From an uncultured Acidimicrobiaceae bacterium (lineage in GTDB: Bacteria > Actinomycetota > Acidimicrobiia > Acidimicrobiales > UBA10347): 64,000 nt of DNA. The notes under the pieces are model-generated. The model was given only the letters and a program-made list of their open reading frames with translations. It had not been told where the DNA came from and made no database searches. This document shows positions 37,526 to 46,252 of the stretch, piece after piece. Position numbers and translations under genes: made by a program. The stretch spans positions 434,001 through 498,000 of the forward strand of contig CAJJAG010000006.1 in the NCBI GenBank assembly GCA_905182135.1, written 5' to 3'. Numbering within the stretch: position 1 is the stretch's first letter; every line of letters starts with the position of its first letter.

Positions 37526-38026
37526 TTATTTGACGGTCGGGCGGTAAAAGATTGCTAGTTGGGCGGCGCCTGCAGCGATACCACCGCCTGCAGCCAAGAT
37601 GAGACCAAGCCAGCCGTCAAGGTCAGCATCGATACCAAGTGCATTATCGACGGACCATTCGCCAGGGCCCAACATGGCGATACCCACGGCAGCGACGGCC
37701 AGGATAAAGGTGAACTCCCAGCCTCCGCTGACGATGAAGAAGCCACTAGATCGATGGACCACGTAGCCCGCTACCAACATGACGCCGACAAATCCCATCG
37801 CAGAGAACGTCGTCAGCAGGCCGATGGCCAGCCCGAGCCCCGCAAAAATTTCGGTGCCCGCTGCCAGTCGGGCATGAACCGCACCGGGCTTCATGCCGAT
37901 CGAGTCAAACCAGCCTGCAGTCCCGGCAAGCTTGCCGCCCTTAAACACTTTGGCATAGCCATGTGCAGCCATGGTCAGCCCAAAGGCAACCCGCAGAAGC
38001 AACATGGCAGCGTTGTATTCATCCAT
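37526..38026 (-). CDS. DoxX-family membrane protein
   Basis: A 166-residue protein with four hydrophobic helices and the DoxX family pattern: LLLRVAFGLTMAAHGYAKVFKGG at the start, then GWFDSIGMKPG, LAAGTEIFAGLGLAIGLLT and WEFTFILAVAAVGIAMLGPG. Relatives are small membrane proteins linked to thiosulfate:quinone oxidoreductase-like complexes or to thiol and oxidative stress. The exact role here is unknown. It is monocistronic and convergent with the aminotransferase gene. Confidence 0.9.
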   Translation of the reverse strand: MDEYNAAMLLLRVAFGLTMAAHGYAKVFKGGKLAGTAGWFDSIGMKPGAVHARLAAGTEIFAGLGLAIGLLTTFSAMGFVGVMLVAGYVVHRSSGFFIVSGGWEFTFILAVAAVGIAMLGPGEWSVDNALGIDADLDGWLGLILAAGGGIAAGAAQLAIFYRPTVK

Positions 38027-38202
38027 GGTACGACACTAGGACCTGGGACCGTAAGACGTCACACCTCGCACCCACAAGTACCTCAACAGCTCTCCTCACG
38101 CCTCTCACTTGAAGCCAAACCGCTCGAGGGGACGTAGCCCGCCGGTGGCTTCAGGACCACACCGCGCCCGGGAATGACAAGGCGTACCAGTAGCCTGAGC
38201 TG

Positions 38203-38457
38203 GTGGGAACGGTCATCAATATCGTTATCGCAGTCGCTGCCTGCTACTTCATCATGAGGTTTGGCATGAAGATGCTTGGCGGCTTCTCGCAACCAATGGC
38301 TGAGCCGCTTCCGCCTGGCGAGATGCGCAAGGTCAAACTGAACTACCGCTGCGATATTTGCGGCTCTGAAGCTCGCATGACCATGGCGCCCGACGAAGAC
38401 CCGCCAGCGCCGCGGCACTGTCTCGACGACATGGTGCTCATCACCCCCGTCGAATAG
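38203..38457 (+). CDS. Small membrane-anchored zinc-ribbon-like protein
   Basis: An 84-residue protein with one N-terminal membrane helix (VINIVIAVAACYFIMRFGMK) followed by a short soluble part. CDICG near residue 50 and an HC at RHCLDDM suggest half of a zinc ribbon. The start is GTG 38203, apparently leaderless or weakly initiated (gctgGTGGGAACG). I do not recognise a named family. It sits next to crgA at the edge of the division cluster, convergent with it. Confidence 0.65.
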   Translation: MGTVINIVIAVAACYFIMRFGMKMLGGFSQPMAEPLPPGEMRKVKLNYRCDICGSEARMTMAPDEDPPAPRHCLDDMVLITPVE

Positions 38458-38515
38458 CACGCAGTGCGACATCCCCAGGGGACATCCACACTGCGCTCAG
38501 ATCAGTGGCACTAGA

Positions 38516-38583
38516 GGGCTCAGGAACCTAAAGGGCTCAGTGAACCTAAAGGGCTCAGTGAACCTAAAGGGCTCAGTGAAATT
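38516..38583. repeat. 18-bp tandem repeat at crgA stop codon
   Basis: The unit gggctcagtgaacctaaa occurs about 3.7 times (38516-38583), the first copy one base short and the last diverging after tgaa. The last copy covers the crgA stop codon. Read on the crgA strand in its frame, every full unit supplies both TAG and TGA. Confidence 0.9.
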
Positions 38584-38863
38584 GGGTGGCGGTGACGATG
38601 CCACCGAGGATCAGCCCAAGGCCGCCCAGCAGGTACCAGTTACTCACGCCACCAGGGACCCAGCCCATGTAGTTAATGATGATTACTAGCGCTCCTGCGA
38701 TGAGCAGACCGAACATCAGTACAGGAATCCAAGCAGCGCTGACCTTACCCGGTACGTATCCAGAGCTGTACGGCTGCTGAACAGGAGCCTGAGCGCCCTT
38801 GGGTTGAGTTCCCTTAGCGGTAACTCGACCACCCTGGACTTTGCGTTTTTGTGGGCTTGCCAT
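38573..38863 (-). CDS. crgA: Cell division protein CrgA
   Basis: A 96-residue protein with a basic N-terminus (MASPQKRKVQGGRVTAKGTQ) and two membrane helices (AAWIPVLMFGLLIAGALVII, WYLLGGLGLILGGIVTATQF) separated by NYMGWVPGGVSN. This matches CrgA, which in actinobacteria recruits FtsI and other divisome parts to mid-cell. The position beside pabA/trpG and the pknB-rodA-pbpA cluster is the same as in mycobacteria and supports the call. I start at ATG 38863; a GTG-type extension to 38893 would overlap the divergent promoter. The stop codon lies inside an 18-bp tandem repeat. Confidence 0.88.
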   Translation of the reverse strand: MASPQKRKVQGGRVTAKGTQPKGAQAPVQQPYSSGYVPGKVSAAWIPVLMFGLLIAGALVIIINYMGWVPGGVSNWYLLGGLGLILGGIVTATQFH

Positions 38864-38922
38864 TTCGACAGGATAGTCAAATACAAGCGCCACGAAACGC
38901 AGGCGCCAATACAGTGCACCTT

Positions 38923-39546
38923 ATGGCACCTCGTGTGGTCGTGATCGACAACTATGACTCCTTCGTCTACATCCTTGTGCAGTACCTGGGCGAGCTCGGC
39001 GCAGACCTCCATATTCACCGTCATGACAAGATCACTGTCGACGAGGTTGCCGCGCTCAAGCCAGATGCAATACTCGTTAGCCCCGGGCCTGGGACTCCTG
39101 ACGGTGCCGGTATTTCGCTTCAGGTCATCGAGCAACTCGGACCAACAATTCCCGTGCTCGGCGTGTGCCTGGGCCATCAGTGCATCGGCCAGGTGTTTGG
39201 TGGCAACGTCGTGCGGGCCCCAACCGTCATGCATGGCAAAACATCATCTGTCTCACACACTGGCCAGGGGGTCTTCACCGGACTCGACCCTGAACTGACC
39301 GTCACCCGCTACCACTCGCTGGTCGTTGAACCCAGCACCGTGCCTGACGAACTCGAGGTCACTGCCACCAGCGCAGACGGCGTAATTATGGGCCTTCGCC
39401 ACCGGTCCTTCCCTATCGAGGGTGTGCAGTTTCACCCTGAGTCGGTTCTTACCGAGTCAGGACACATGATGTTGACGAACTTCTTAGCAATGAGTAAGCG
39501 GTGGGCCGAAACCGGATCAACCACGCCGCCGAAATCAGTCGACTAG
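38923..39546 (+). CDS. Glutamine amidotransferase, anthranilate/aminodeoxychorismate synthase component II
   Basis: A 207-residue class I glutamine amidotransferase. It opens with VVVIDNYDSFVYILVQYLGE. The catalytic Cys lies in VLGVCLGHQCIGQVFGG, and the His/Glu pair lies in GVQFHPESVLTESG. It gives ammonia to a chorismate-using partner (TrpE or PabB) that is not encoded nearby. In mycobacteria the gene at this site is named trpG/pabA, so either role is possible. The ATG at 38923 lies in a 60-base divergent gap with crgA. The kinase gene pknB lies convergent downstream. Confidence 0.93.
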   Translation: MAPRVVVIDNYDSFVYILVQYLGELGADLHIHRHDKITVDEVAALKPDAILVSPGPGTPDGAGISLQVIEQLGPTIPVLGVCLGHQCIGQVFGGNVVRAPTVMHGKTSSVSHTGQGVFTGLDPELTVTRYHSLVVEPSTVPDELEVTATSADGVIMGLRHRSFPIEGVQFHPESVLTESGHMMLTNFLAMSKRWAETGSTTPPKSVD

Positions 39547-39841
39547 CGCTGCATCTGGCGTCCATGCAGCACTAAACGAAAACCAGCGGCATCGCCATCG
39601 GGCTATAAACGAGCGCCGCTTCCAACGAAACTCAATAGTAAAGAAGGCCACACCATTGTCGTGGCCGATAGGTCGTCACACCTCGCCAAGATCTTGGCGC
39701 AGCTCCCGACAACGTCACTGGCGCAAGGAACGGCGAGCAGGGAGCAGAACCAATATTTAGCGGCTCTCCTGCTACCGGTGACGTGTACCCCCGAGCCCAG
39801 ACGCAGCTCCACGGGACGCACAGCGATCACGCGCCAGGTGG

Positions 39842-41860
39842 TTAGTCGCCGAAGCCATCATCTTGGCCCTGGCCTTGTCCTTGGCCCGAGCCAGGATCAA
39901 ACCCATTGCCAACGTCCGGGCTAAGCAGCCCAGTGAACACCTGTATCTTTTGACCTGGTGTAACGACTGAGTTCGGGCCAGGGATCGTGTCGACGACCTT
40001 GCCGACCAATGCGGCGTCAGTGACAAACCGTCCGAATTCCGCAGCTTCCAGACCAAGGGCGTCAATCTCCAGAAACGCCTGGGCCTTGTCGACCCCAATG
40101 AACGACGGCAAGATCAGGTCCTCGGGGCCTTCGCTTAAAACGATAGTGATCTCACTTCCCGGCTTGGCAACTTCACCGGCCTCGGGGATTGTGCCGAGCA
40201 CAAGATCGCGCTCGATCTCGTCATCGAATTCAAGTTCGAACTGGTCGCGGACGATAAACCCTTCAGCCTCGAGTATGTCGCGTGCTACAGCTGGCTCTTC
40301 GCCCTGCACATCTGGGATCGGCAGTTCTTCGGTGCCAATAGACACCTGGTAGACAACCACCGATCCAGGATCAGCAAGCGAACCCGCCGGTGGTTCTTGC
40401 CCAACAACTTCGCCTTCGGGCGCAAGATCGCTGGTGACGGCCTGGCGTGACGGCTCGAAGCCAGCACGACTAATCAACTGCAGCGCTTCGTTCTCGGTCA
40501 TGGTCAGCACCGACGGGACCGATTTCACGTTCGATCCAGAACTGACAAACATCGTCACATCGGAACCAACGTTGAGCACTGAGTTGGCTGGCGGGTCAGT
40601 CCGAATTACCTGGCCGACCGGAATCGAGTTATTGGCTGTGGCCACGATCTCGACCACAAGTTGTAAACCCTCGAGCGTGCTGAGCGCATCGGCCTCAACG
40701 CGACCACCAACCGACGGGACTACGACAGTCTGGACACCCGTCGTTGTCGGCAGACCATCACCTTCGACCGTCTTATTGCTGACCTCTTGTAGCAAGATCA
40801 GGAAACCAGCCAAGATCAGCCCAGCCAGAAGCACACCAACGACCATGAACCCACCGCGACGCCGAGGAGGCTCGTGATAGCTCACTGGTAACAGTTTGGC
40901 CTGACGGCCCTGTGTCGGGATCACAGCGGTCGCTGTAGTCGGCGCACCACCCGCCCCCATCGGAGCGGCTGACCCTTGCCCTGGTGCTTGTGCTTGTGGC
41001 ATTGCCCCCGCAGCAGCGATTGCCTGCCCTTGACGGAAGCGATCCAGATCGGCAACCAGCGCTTCGGCGGACGGATACCGGTTGTCAGGGTTCTTCGACA
41101 ACAACTTCATGGTGATTGCAGCCAGCGCTGACGGAATTTCGACACCATGGTCGGTAACCGGCACGACGGGCTCTTGCACATGCTTGTACGCGATCGACAC
41201 CGGTGTCTCGCCAGTGAATGGCGGCCTTCCAACCAACATCTCGTACAGCAACACACCAAGCGAATACAGGTCACTGCGGTGGTCGACCTTGTGGCCTTGA
41301 GCTTGTTCAGGAGAGAAGTATGTGGCCGTGCCCATGACCGCGCCAGTCTGGGTCAGGTTGGCGTCAGCGTTTGCTGACAGCGCAGTAGCAATGCCGAAAT
41401 CGGCAACCTTCATCTCACCCTTTAGTGTCACCAGCACATTGCCGGGTTTGACGTCGCGGTGCACAACGCCGCCATCGTGGGCGAAGCCAAGAGCACCAGC
41501 GACATCGAGGGCGACCCGCGTAACTTGTTCGACGGTCAAGCTCCCGTCTCGGCGCAGGATCTGGGCAAGGCTCTGGCCCTCGACGTACTCCATCACGATG
41601 TAATACGTACCGAGTTCTTCGCCCCAGTCGTAGATCGAGACGATGTTCGGGTGGTTCAAATTTGCCGCTGCTTGGGCCTCGCGGCGGAACCGTTCAACGA
41701 ACGTCGGGTCGGTGGCATATTCAGGAAAAAGCACCTTGACGGCAACCGGCCGGCCCAGCAACTGATCGCGCGCAAGAAACACATCGGCCATGCCACCACG
41801 GGCTAATCGACGGTGCAGTTCGTATCGCCCACCAAAGACGGTGGGGCTTTCCTCTGGCAT
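39842..41860 (-). CDS. pknB: Ser/Thr protein kinase with PASTA domains
   Basis: A 672-residue PknB-type kinase that senses peptidoglycan fragments and phosphorylates division and wall-synthesis proteins. The kinase domain is at 12-275: the glycine loop LARGGMADVFLA, Lys42 in VAVKVL, the catalytic HRDVKPGNVLV, DFG, and APE-type SPEQAQG. A Gln/Pro/Ala-rich juxtamembrane linker and a helix at about 345-365 (GFMVVGVLLAGLILAGFLIL) follow. Outside the membrane are four PASTA repeats (about 385-655) ending in a Gly/Gln/Asp-rich tail. ATG 41860 gives MPEESPTVFGGRYEL, and upstream TTG 41869 is less likely. It is last in the fhaA-fhaB-pstP-rodA-pbpA-pknB series. No pknA is present. Confidence 0.95.
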   Translation of the reverse strand: MPEESPTVFGGRYELHRRLARGGMADVFLARDQLLGRPVAVKVLFPEYATDPTFVERFRREAQAAANLNHPNIVSIYDWGEELGTYYIVMEYVEGQSLAQILRRDGSLTVEQVTRVALDVAGALGFAHDGGVVHRDVKPGNVLVTLKGEMKVADFGIATALSANADANLTQTGAVMGTATYFSPEQAQGHKVDHRSDLYSLGVLLYEMLVGRPPFTGETPVSIAYKHVQEPVVPVTDHGVEIPSALAAITMKLLSKNPDNRYPSAEALVADLDRFRQGQAIAAAGAMPQAQAPGQGSAAPMGAGGAPTTATAVIPTQGRQAKLLPVSYHEPPRRRGGFMVVGVLLAGLILAGFLILLQEVSNKTVEGDGLPTTTGVQTVVVPSVGGRVEADALSTLEGLQLVVEIVATANNSIPVGQVIRTDPPANSVLNVGSDVTMFVSSGSNVKSVPSVLTMTENEALQLISRAGFEPSRQAVTSDLAPEGEVVGQEPPAGSLADPGSVVVYQVSIGTEELPIPDVQGEEPAVARDILEAEGFIVRDQFELEFDDEIERDLVLGTIPEAGEVAKPGSEITIVLSEGPEDLILPSFIGVDKAQAFLEIDALGLEAAEFGRFVTDAALVGKVVDTIPGPNSVVTPGQKIQVFTGLLSPDVGNGFDPGSGQGQGQGQDDGFGD

Positions 41861-41959
41861 TGTCAGCAATGTTACGTGGGTTCAACCTGAGAATCTCGGC
41901 ATAGGGGATCGGACCCCAATAGATTCAGGCCGCTTGATTTGACACTGAACCTTCAATCT

Positions 41960-43471
41960 CTAGCCAAAGTAAGCGTCAATCAATGCTGCGGCAATCGGAG
42001 CGGCCACTCCACCACCGGTTTGTTGGCCCTGCCCCGGTACCGCCTCAACTATCACAGCGAAGGCAATTTCAGGTTCGCCTTCTCGCTGTCCGGCGAAGCC
42101 AATCACCCAAGCGTGGGTGTCCTCGGCGCCCGAGACTGTGTTCACTTCGGCGGTGCCCGTCTTAGCGCCAACGGTCAAACTTCCCCGAGCTAGCGATGTG
42201 GCTGTGCCAGATTCGACGACACCGACCATCATCGCCTCGATCGCATTCGCGACCGATGAGCCGACCGCCTGGCGCCATAGATCAGCATCGACCCGGGCCA
42301 GCAGTGCGCCATCGGCTGCGTCGCTTACCTGGCCGACCACGTGGGGCTGCATAATGTCGCCGTTGTTCGCGATGCCCGCAGCGACCAGTGCCATTTGTAG
42401 CGGTGTCGCCCGGACGTCGAACTGTCCGATCGATGCCTGTGCGAGCAGTGAGGACCCTTCGACGATCGGCGCCGGCGGATCCTGATCAGACTCGCCGAGC
42501 TGAATGCCGTAGTGATCGGGGAACCGGGAGTCTGCGACAAGTGGGATGTCGAACGGCGGGGCATCGTTGAACCCGAACCGCTCAGCTGTGGCGATCATCA
42601 GTGCCGGCCCCAGGTATTCAGCCCCGAGTTTAGCAAAAGTCGTGTTGCACGATCGCTCTAGCGATTGCGCCAAATTCCCACCGCACAGGCTTCCGCCAAA
42701 GTTCTGCAATAACACTTCAGTCAACGGCAACTGATAATTCACAACGTCGGGGAAGACGGGGTCGCTTCGTGTGACCACCCCGTTCTCGAGCGCAGACGCA
42801 GCTGTCACAACCTTGAACGTAGAGCCCGGTGGAAAGACCTGACGATGAGCGCTGGTGAGAAGCGGTTCACCGGGCGCTTCGTCTAGCGCCTCTTTGGCGG
42901 CTCGAGCCGCATCTAGGTTGGTGTCGCTTATGACATTCGGGTCAAAGGTCGGCCAGCTATAGAACGCCAGAACAGCGCCCGTCTGCGGGTCGAGCACAAC
43001 GACCGAACCCCGACGGTCCCCCAACGCGCTCGCAGCGACACGCTGCAGTTCGCTATCGAGTGTCAGCGTTACGTCGGCGCTGACATCGCCGTTGCCGAAG
43101 AAGTCAAAGAACGACTCAAAGCGCTGCACTCCTATGTGTCCAGCGAGTTCATCGTTGTAGCTACGTTCGACCCCGGTCGCACCGAACTCAAACGAGAAAT
43201 AGCCGGTTACATGGGAGTACAACGGACCCTCGGGATAATGACGTTGGCGGTCGAAGCGACCATCGACATTGACCGACTCGGCAATGACGACGCCGTCGGC
43301 AGTAACGATGTTGCCCCTGCGCTGCCCAAAGTCGCGCACCACGCGCCGGGTATTTAGCGGGTCAGCTGTTAGCTGTTCAGAGTCGAATACTTGTACCCAG
43401 TTCAATCGAGCGAATAACAACGCAAACAGCAACATCATCGCAAGACCGAGCTGGCGGATCTGTCGATTCAT
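41960..43471 (-). CDS. pbpA: Penicillin-binding protein (transpeptidase)
   Basis: A 503-residue class B penicillin-binding protein. It has a short cytoplasmic N-terminus, one membrane helix (GLAMMLLFALLFARLNWVQVF), and a dimerisation domain to about 150. The transpeptidase follows with SxxK in PPGSTFKVVTA (nucleophile Ser), SxN in SCNTTF and KTG in GAKTGTAEV. It crosslinks peptidoglycan together with RodA. The start overlaps the rodA stop by four bases (ATGA). Length matches mycobacterial PbpA. Together they form the elongation/division wall-synthesis pair regulated by PknB. Confidence 0.95.
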   Translation of the reverse strand: MNRQIRQLGLAMMLLFALLFARLNWVQVFDSEQLTADPLNTRRVVRDFGQRRGNIVTADGVVIAESVNVDGRFDRQRHYPEGPLYSHVTGYFSFEFGATGVERSYNDELAGHIGVQRFESFFDFFGNGDVSADVTLTLDSELQRVAASALGDRRGSVVVLDPQTGAVLAFYSWPTFDPNVISDTNLDAARAAKEALDEAPGEPLLTSAHRQVFPPGSTFKVVTAASALENGVVTRSDPVFPDVVNYQLPLTEVLLQNFGGSLCGGNLAQSLERSCNTTFAKLGAEYLGPALMIATAERFGFNDAPPFDIPLVADSRFPDHYGIQLGESDQDPPAPIVEGSSLLAQASIGQFDVRATPLQMALVAAGIANNGDIMQPHVVGQVSDAADGALLARVDADLWRQAVGSSVANAIEAMMVGVVESGTATSLARGSLTVGAKTGTAEVNTVSGAEDTHAWVIGFAGQREGEPEIAFAVIVEAVPGQGQQTGGGVAAPIAAALIDAYFG

Positions 43472-44811
43472 GTTGCACCTGCATCGACCTTGGGTCGACG
43501 ACGCCCTGGCGTCGGGGCATCGACAGGGCGGTCAGTTTGTTCATCACTAATCCGCACGATAATCGCCAAGATCGCATAGTTGGCGAGCAACGACGAACCG
43601 CCGTAACTCACGAAAGGCAGCGTCACCCCAGTCAACGGAAGCACCCGAGTTACACCGGCAATAATGATGAACGCCTGAACACCAAGTAGTCCAGTCAGGC
43701 CCGTCGCCAGCAGTTTCGAGAATGGACGTCGAGCCCCGAGCGCTGCCCGCAGCCCCGATCCAATCATTAAAAGGAACGCCATCAGGACCGCTGTGGCCCC
43801 GAGCAGTCCGAGCTCCTCACCAATTGTCGCAAAGATGAAGTCGGTCTCGGCAGCAGGAACCCGTTGTGGAAACCCACGGCCCGGGCCGGTACCAGTAATG
43901 CCCCCGCTTGCCAAGCCAAACTGCGCCTCAATGACCTGGTATCCGCTACCGAGAGGGTCGTCCCAAGGCTTGAGCCATGCATCAACACGGGTCTGCACAT
44001 GACCAAACTGAGTCCATGCAACGTACGCGCCACCCATGAAGAGAACCATGCCAGTCAGCAAATACGCCAACCGTTCCGTGGCCACCCAGATCATTAACAA
44101 GAACAGCATGAAGAACAGCAACGACGTGCCCAAGTCCTTTTGCGAGATCATGATGAGCAATGAGGCACCCCAGGCAAGTAGTACCGGCGCCGCATGTTTC
44201 GGCTCGGGAAGACGCAGCGGGCCAACCCGCCAGGTTCCGGCGCGGAAAAACTCTCGTTTGTCGATCAGATAGCTGGCAAAGAAAACGGCCAATGCGAGTT
44301 TGGCGAACTCACCAGGCTGGAAGTTGACCGGACCAATTCGCACCCAAATCCGTGACCCATTGATGGTCTGCCCTATCACCGGCATCAGCGGTAAAACCAA
44401 CAGCAACAAACCGAAGAACAGCAAGATGTAGCGAAACTGCTCCAGGTCGCGGCTCCGACGAACTACGAACAGCGTCATGCAATACAGGCCAACACCCAAA
44501 AACGTCCACACGGCTTGTTGGGCTGCGAGTTCATCGTTCAATCGAGCGATAAAAACATACCCAAGACCATTGAGTAACCCGGCGAGCGGCAGCAGTAAGC
44601 CGTCGGCCTCAGGGGCCAAGAAACGAGTGGCTACATGAGCGGCGAAGAAGAGCCCCAGGACGACAATCAGGAACGGCATTGCGTTCGCAGGGATTGACGA
44701 GAGTCGACCAACAGTGGCCAGCACATAGGCACCGCTCGTTACGACACCACTCAAGATGATGAGGACCAGCTCACTGTTACGACGATGCCGCCCGACGAAA
44801 AACGCCTTCAT
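43468..44811 (-). CDS. rodA: RodA/FtsW-type peptidoglycan glycosyltransferase
   Basis: A 447-residue SEDS protein with about twelve membrane helices. It carries the SEDS blocks NGSRIWVRIGPVNFQPGEFAKLALAVFFASYL, ISQKDLGTSLLFFMLFLLMIW-type, QVIEAQFGLASGGITGTGPG and the late GVTLPFVSYGGSS. It polymerises lipid II next to the class B PBP encoded immediately downstream (four-base overlap). The C-terminus ends in a basic, Pro-rich tail. PstP is 17 bases upstream. The order is conserved with mycobacteria, which supports RodA rather than FtsW. Confidence 0.94.
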   Translation of the reverse strand: MKAFFVGRHRRNSELVLIILSGVVTSGAYVLATVGRLSSIPANAMPFLIVVLGLFFAAHVATRFLAPEADGLLLPLAGLLNGLGYVFIARLNDELAAQQAVWTFLGVGLYCMTLFVVRRSRDLEQFRYILLFFGLLLLVLPLMPVIGQTINGSRIWVRIGPVNFQPGEFAKLALAVFFASYLIDKREFFRAGTWRVGPLRLPEPKHAAPVLLAWGASLLIMISQKDLGTSLLFFMLFLLMIWVATERLAYLLTGMVLFMGGAYVAWTQFGHVQTRVDAWLKPWDDPLGSGYQVIEAQFGLASGGITGTGPGRGFPQRVPAAETDFIFATIGEELGLLGATAVLMAFLLMIGSGLRAALGARRPFSKLLATGLTGLLGVQAFIIIAGVTRVLPLTGVTLPFVSYGGSSLLANYAILAIIVRISDEQTDRPVDAPTPGRRRPKVDAGAT

Positions 44812-44828
44812 GGAAGAGGCTAACTGCC

Positions 44829-45695
44829 CTACCGGCGCCAGGACCAGCGTTGCTTTGGAACGGCGGCCTTCGAGGATTCGTCGACGGTGACCGCTACTTG
44901 ATCGTTCGTTAGCCCACCGGCTTTGACAACCATCCGATTCGCCAGGGCTTCGGCCTTAGCCGGCATGGAAGCCTCGTCGGCGGCGACGATGTCAGCGATC
45001 ACGGTGGTGATGTTGTCACGGCCGCCGCCCTGGTTAGCCGCAGCAACGAGTTGCTTGACTGCCACATCAGGGTCGGCTTCGGTCGCCAGGATCGTCGCGA
45101 TGGTCTGCGCATCGACCTCGTTGAACAAGCCATCGCTGCACAATAAGTATCGGTCGCCGATCCTCGGCACGAAGTGAAACGAGTCGACTTCGACATGTTC
45201 GATCACACCCAGCGCCCGAGTCACGATGTTGCGTTGCGGGTGCACCTCGGCTTCGGCTGGGGTGATACGTCCTTCGCGCACCAGCGCTTCCACCAGGCTG
45301 TGGTCTTCGGTGAGCTGTTCGAGGACATTGCCAGTGAGCCGGTACATACGGCTATCGCCGACGTTGATGGCCCCAAGAGCTACACCGTCTTCGACCTCGA
45401 TGAGCCCAAGAGCAACCACTGTTGTGCCCATGCCGTGAAGATTCGGGTCAGCAGCAGCTTCGTCGAGGATCCGACGGTTGGCATGTTCGACGCCGGTAAC
45501 GAGCGCTTCGAGCACAGGCGCATCAAAGCGACGGATCATCTCTTTGGCCGCAATAGCGCTTGCAACCTCGCCGCCGCGATGTCCACCCATCCCGTCGGCT
45601 ACAACCACCAAGCCGGGAGCTGTCGCATAGCTGTCCTGATTGTTAGCGCGAGCGACACCAACATGGGTCTCCGCTGCGATTCGAAGGCCGAACAC
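44829..45695 (-). CDS. pstP: PP2C-type Ser/Thr phosphatase
   Basis: A 288-residue PPM/PP2C phosphatase: THVGVARANNQDSYAT, VVADGMGGHRGGEVASAIA, VGDSRMYRL, CSDGLFNEVD and GGRDNITTVIAD, with all metal-binding Asp residues present. It would dephosphorylate PknB and its substrates. Mycobacterial PstP is more than 500 residues and has a membrane helix and an outer domain. This one ends soon after the catalytic domain with a basic Trp/Arg tail (QRWSWRR) and has no helix, so it should be cytoplasmic. It starts at GTG 45695 overlapping the fhaB stop by one base. Confidence 0.94.
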   Translation of the reverse strand: MFGLRIAAETHVGVARANNQDSYATAPGLVVVADGMGGHRGGEVASAIAAKEMIRRFDAPVLEALVTGVEHANRRILDEAAADPNLHGMGTTVVALGLIEVEDGVALGAINVGDSRMYRLTGNVLEQLTEDHSLVEALVREGRITPAEAEVHPQRNIVTRALGVIEHVEVDSFHFVPRIGDRYLLCSDGLFNEVDAQTIATILATEADPDVAVKQLVAAANQGGGRDNITTVIADIVAADEASMPAKAEALANRMVVKAGGLTNDQVAVTVDESSKAAVPKQRWSWRR

Positions 45696-46213
45696 TACGA
45701 GAACTCCATCGTTGTGCCGCCGAGCTGAATCAGGTCACCAGCTACCAGGGCTGTGATTACGACGATCGCTTCGCCGTTCAGTGCGCTTCCATTTCGTGAT
45801 GCCAGGTCTTCGAAGAAATAGGTGCCATTCGTGTTGAAGATCCGGGCATGCACGGTGGACACGTAGGTGTCGTCGACGACGATTCCATTCGTGTTTGCCC
45901 GGCCCAACGTGATCTCCGTACCGAGTGGAAACACCATTCCGGTATCGGACATGCGGAGCTGCCCAAGGGCCATCGGTTCGACCACGGCGAGTGCAGCGGA
46001 CTGCCCCCTCCTGGCGGATGACCCAGCAACCGCGGGACGACTCTCCGCCGTGTGCGCCGACGAGGCTGGAACCGGATCAAGGTCGCGTCGCTTCCTGGCT
46101 ACGGTCCGAGGATCACGCAGCTCGCTGAAGACCGACCACAAGACACGGACAAAGAACAGGTAGAGACCAGCAAGCAGCATGATCTTCATCACGTTCAGGA
46201 GCGGTTCAGACAC
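45695..46213 (-). CDS. fhaB: FHA-domain protein FhaB
   Basis: A 172-residue protein with one N-terminal membrane helix (VMKIMLLAGLYLFFVRVLWS), a linker, and a C-terminal FHA domain (from about 90: TEITLGRANTNGIVVDDTYV, STVHARIFNTNG, SRNGSALNG). FHA domains bind phosphothreonine. In mycobacteria FhaB/FipA is a PknB-family target that links to division. It is the second gene of the operon and is coupled to pstP. The start is GTG 46213. The phospho-binding Arg and Ser of GR...S and the SRNG box are all present. Confidence 0.92.
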   Translation of the reverse strand: MSEPLLNVMKIMLLAGLYLFFVRVLWSVFSELRDPRTVARKRRDLDPVPASSAHTAESRPAVAGSSARRGQSAALAVVEPMALGQLRMSDTGMVFPLGTEITLGRANTNGIVVDDTYVSTVHARIFNTNGTYFFEDLASRNGSALNGEAIVVITALVAGDLIQLGGTTMEFS

Positions 46214-46252
46214 GGTCCAGGAAGCGTAGTTCCTCTGAAACAGGCGACATGG

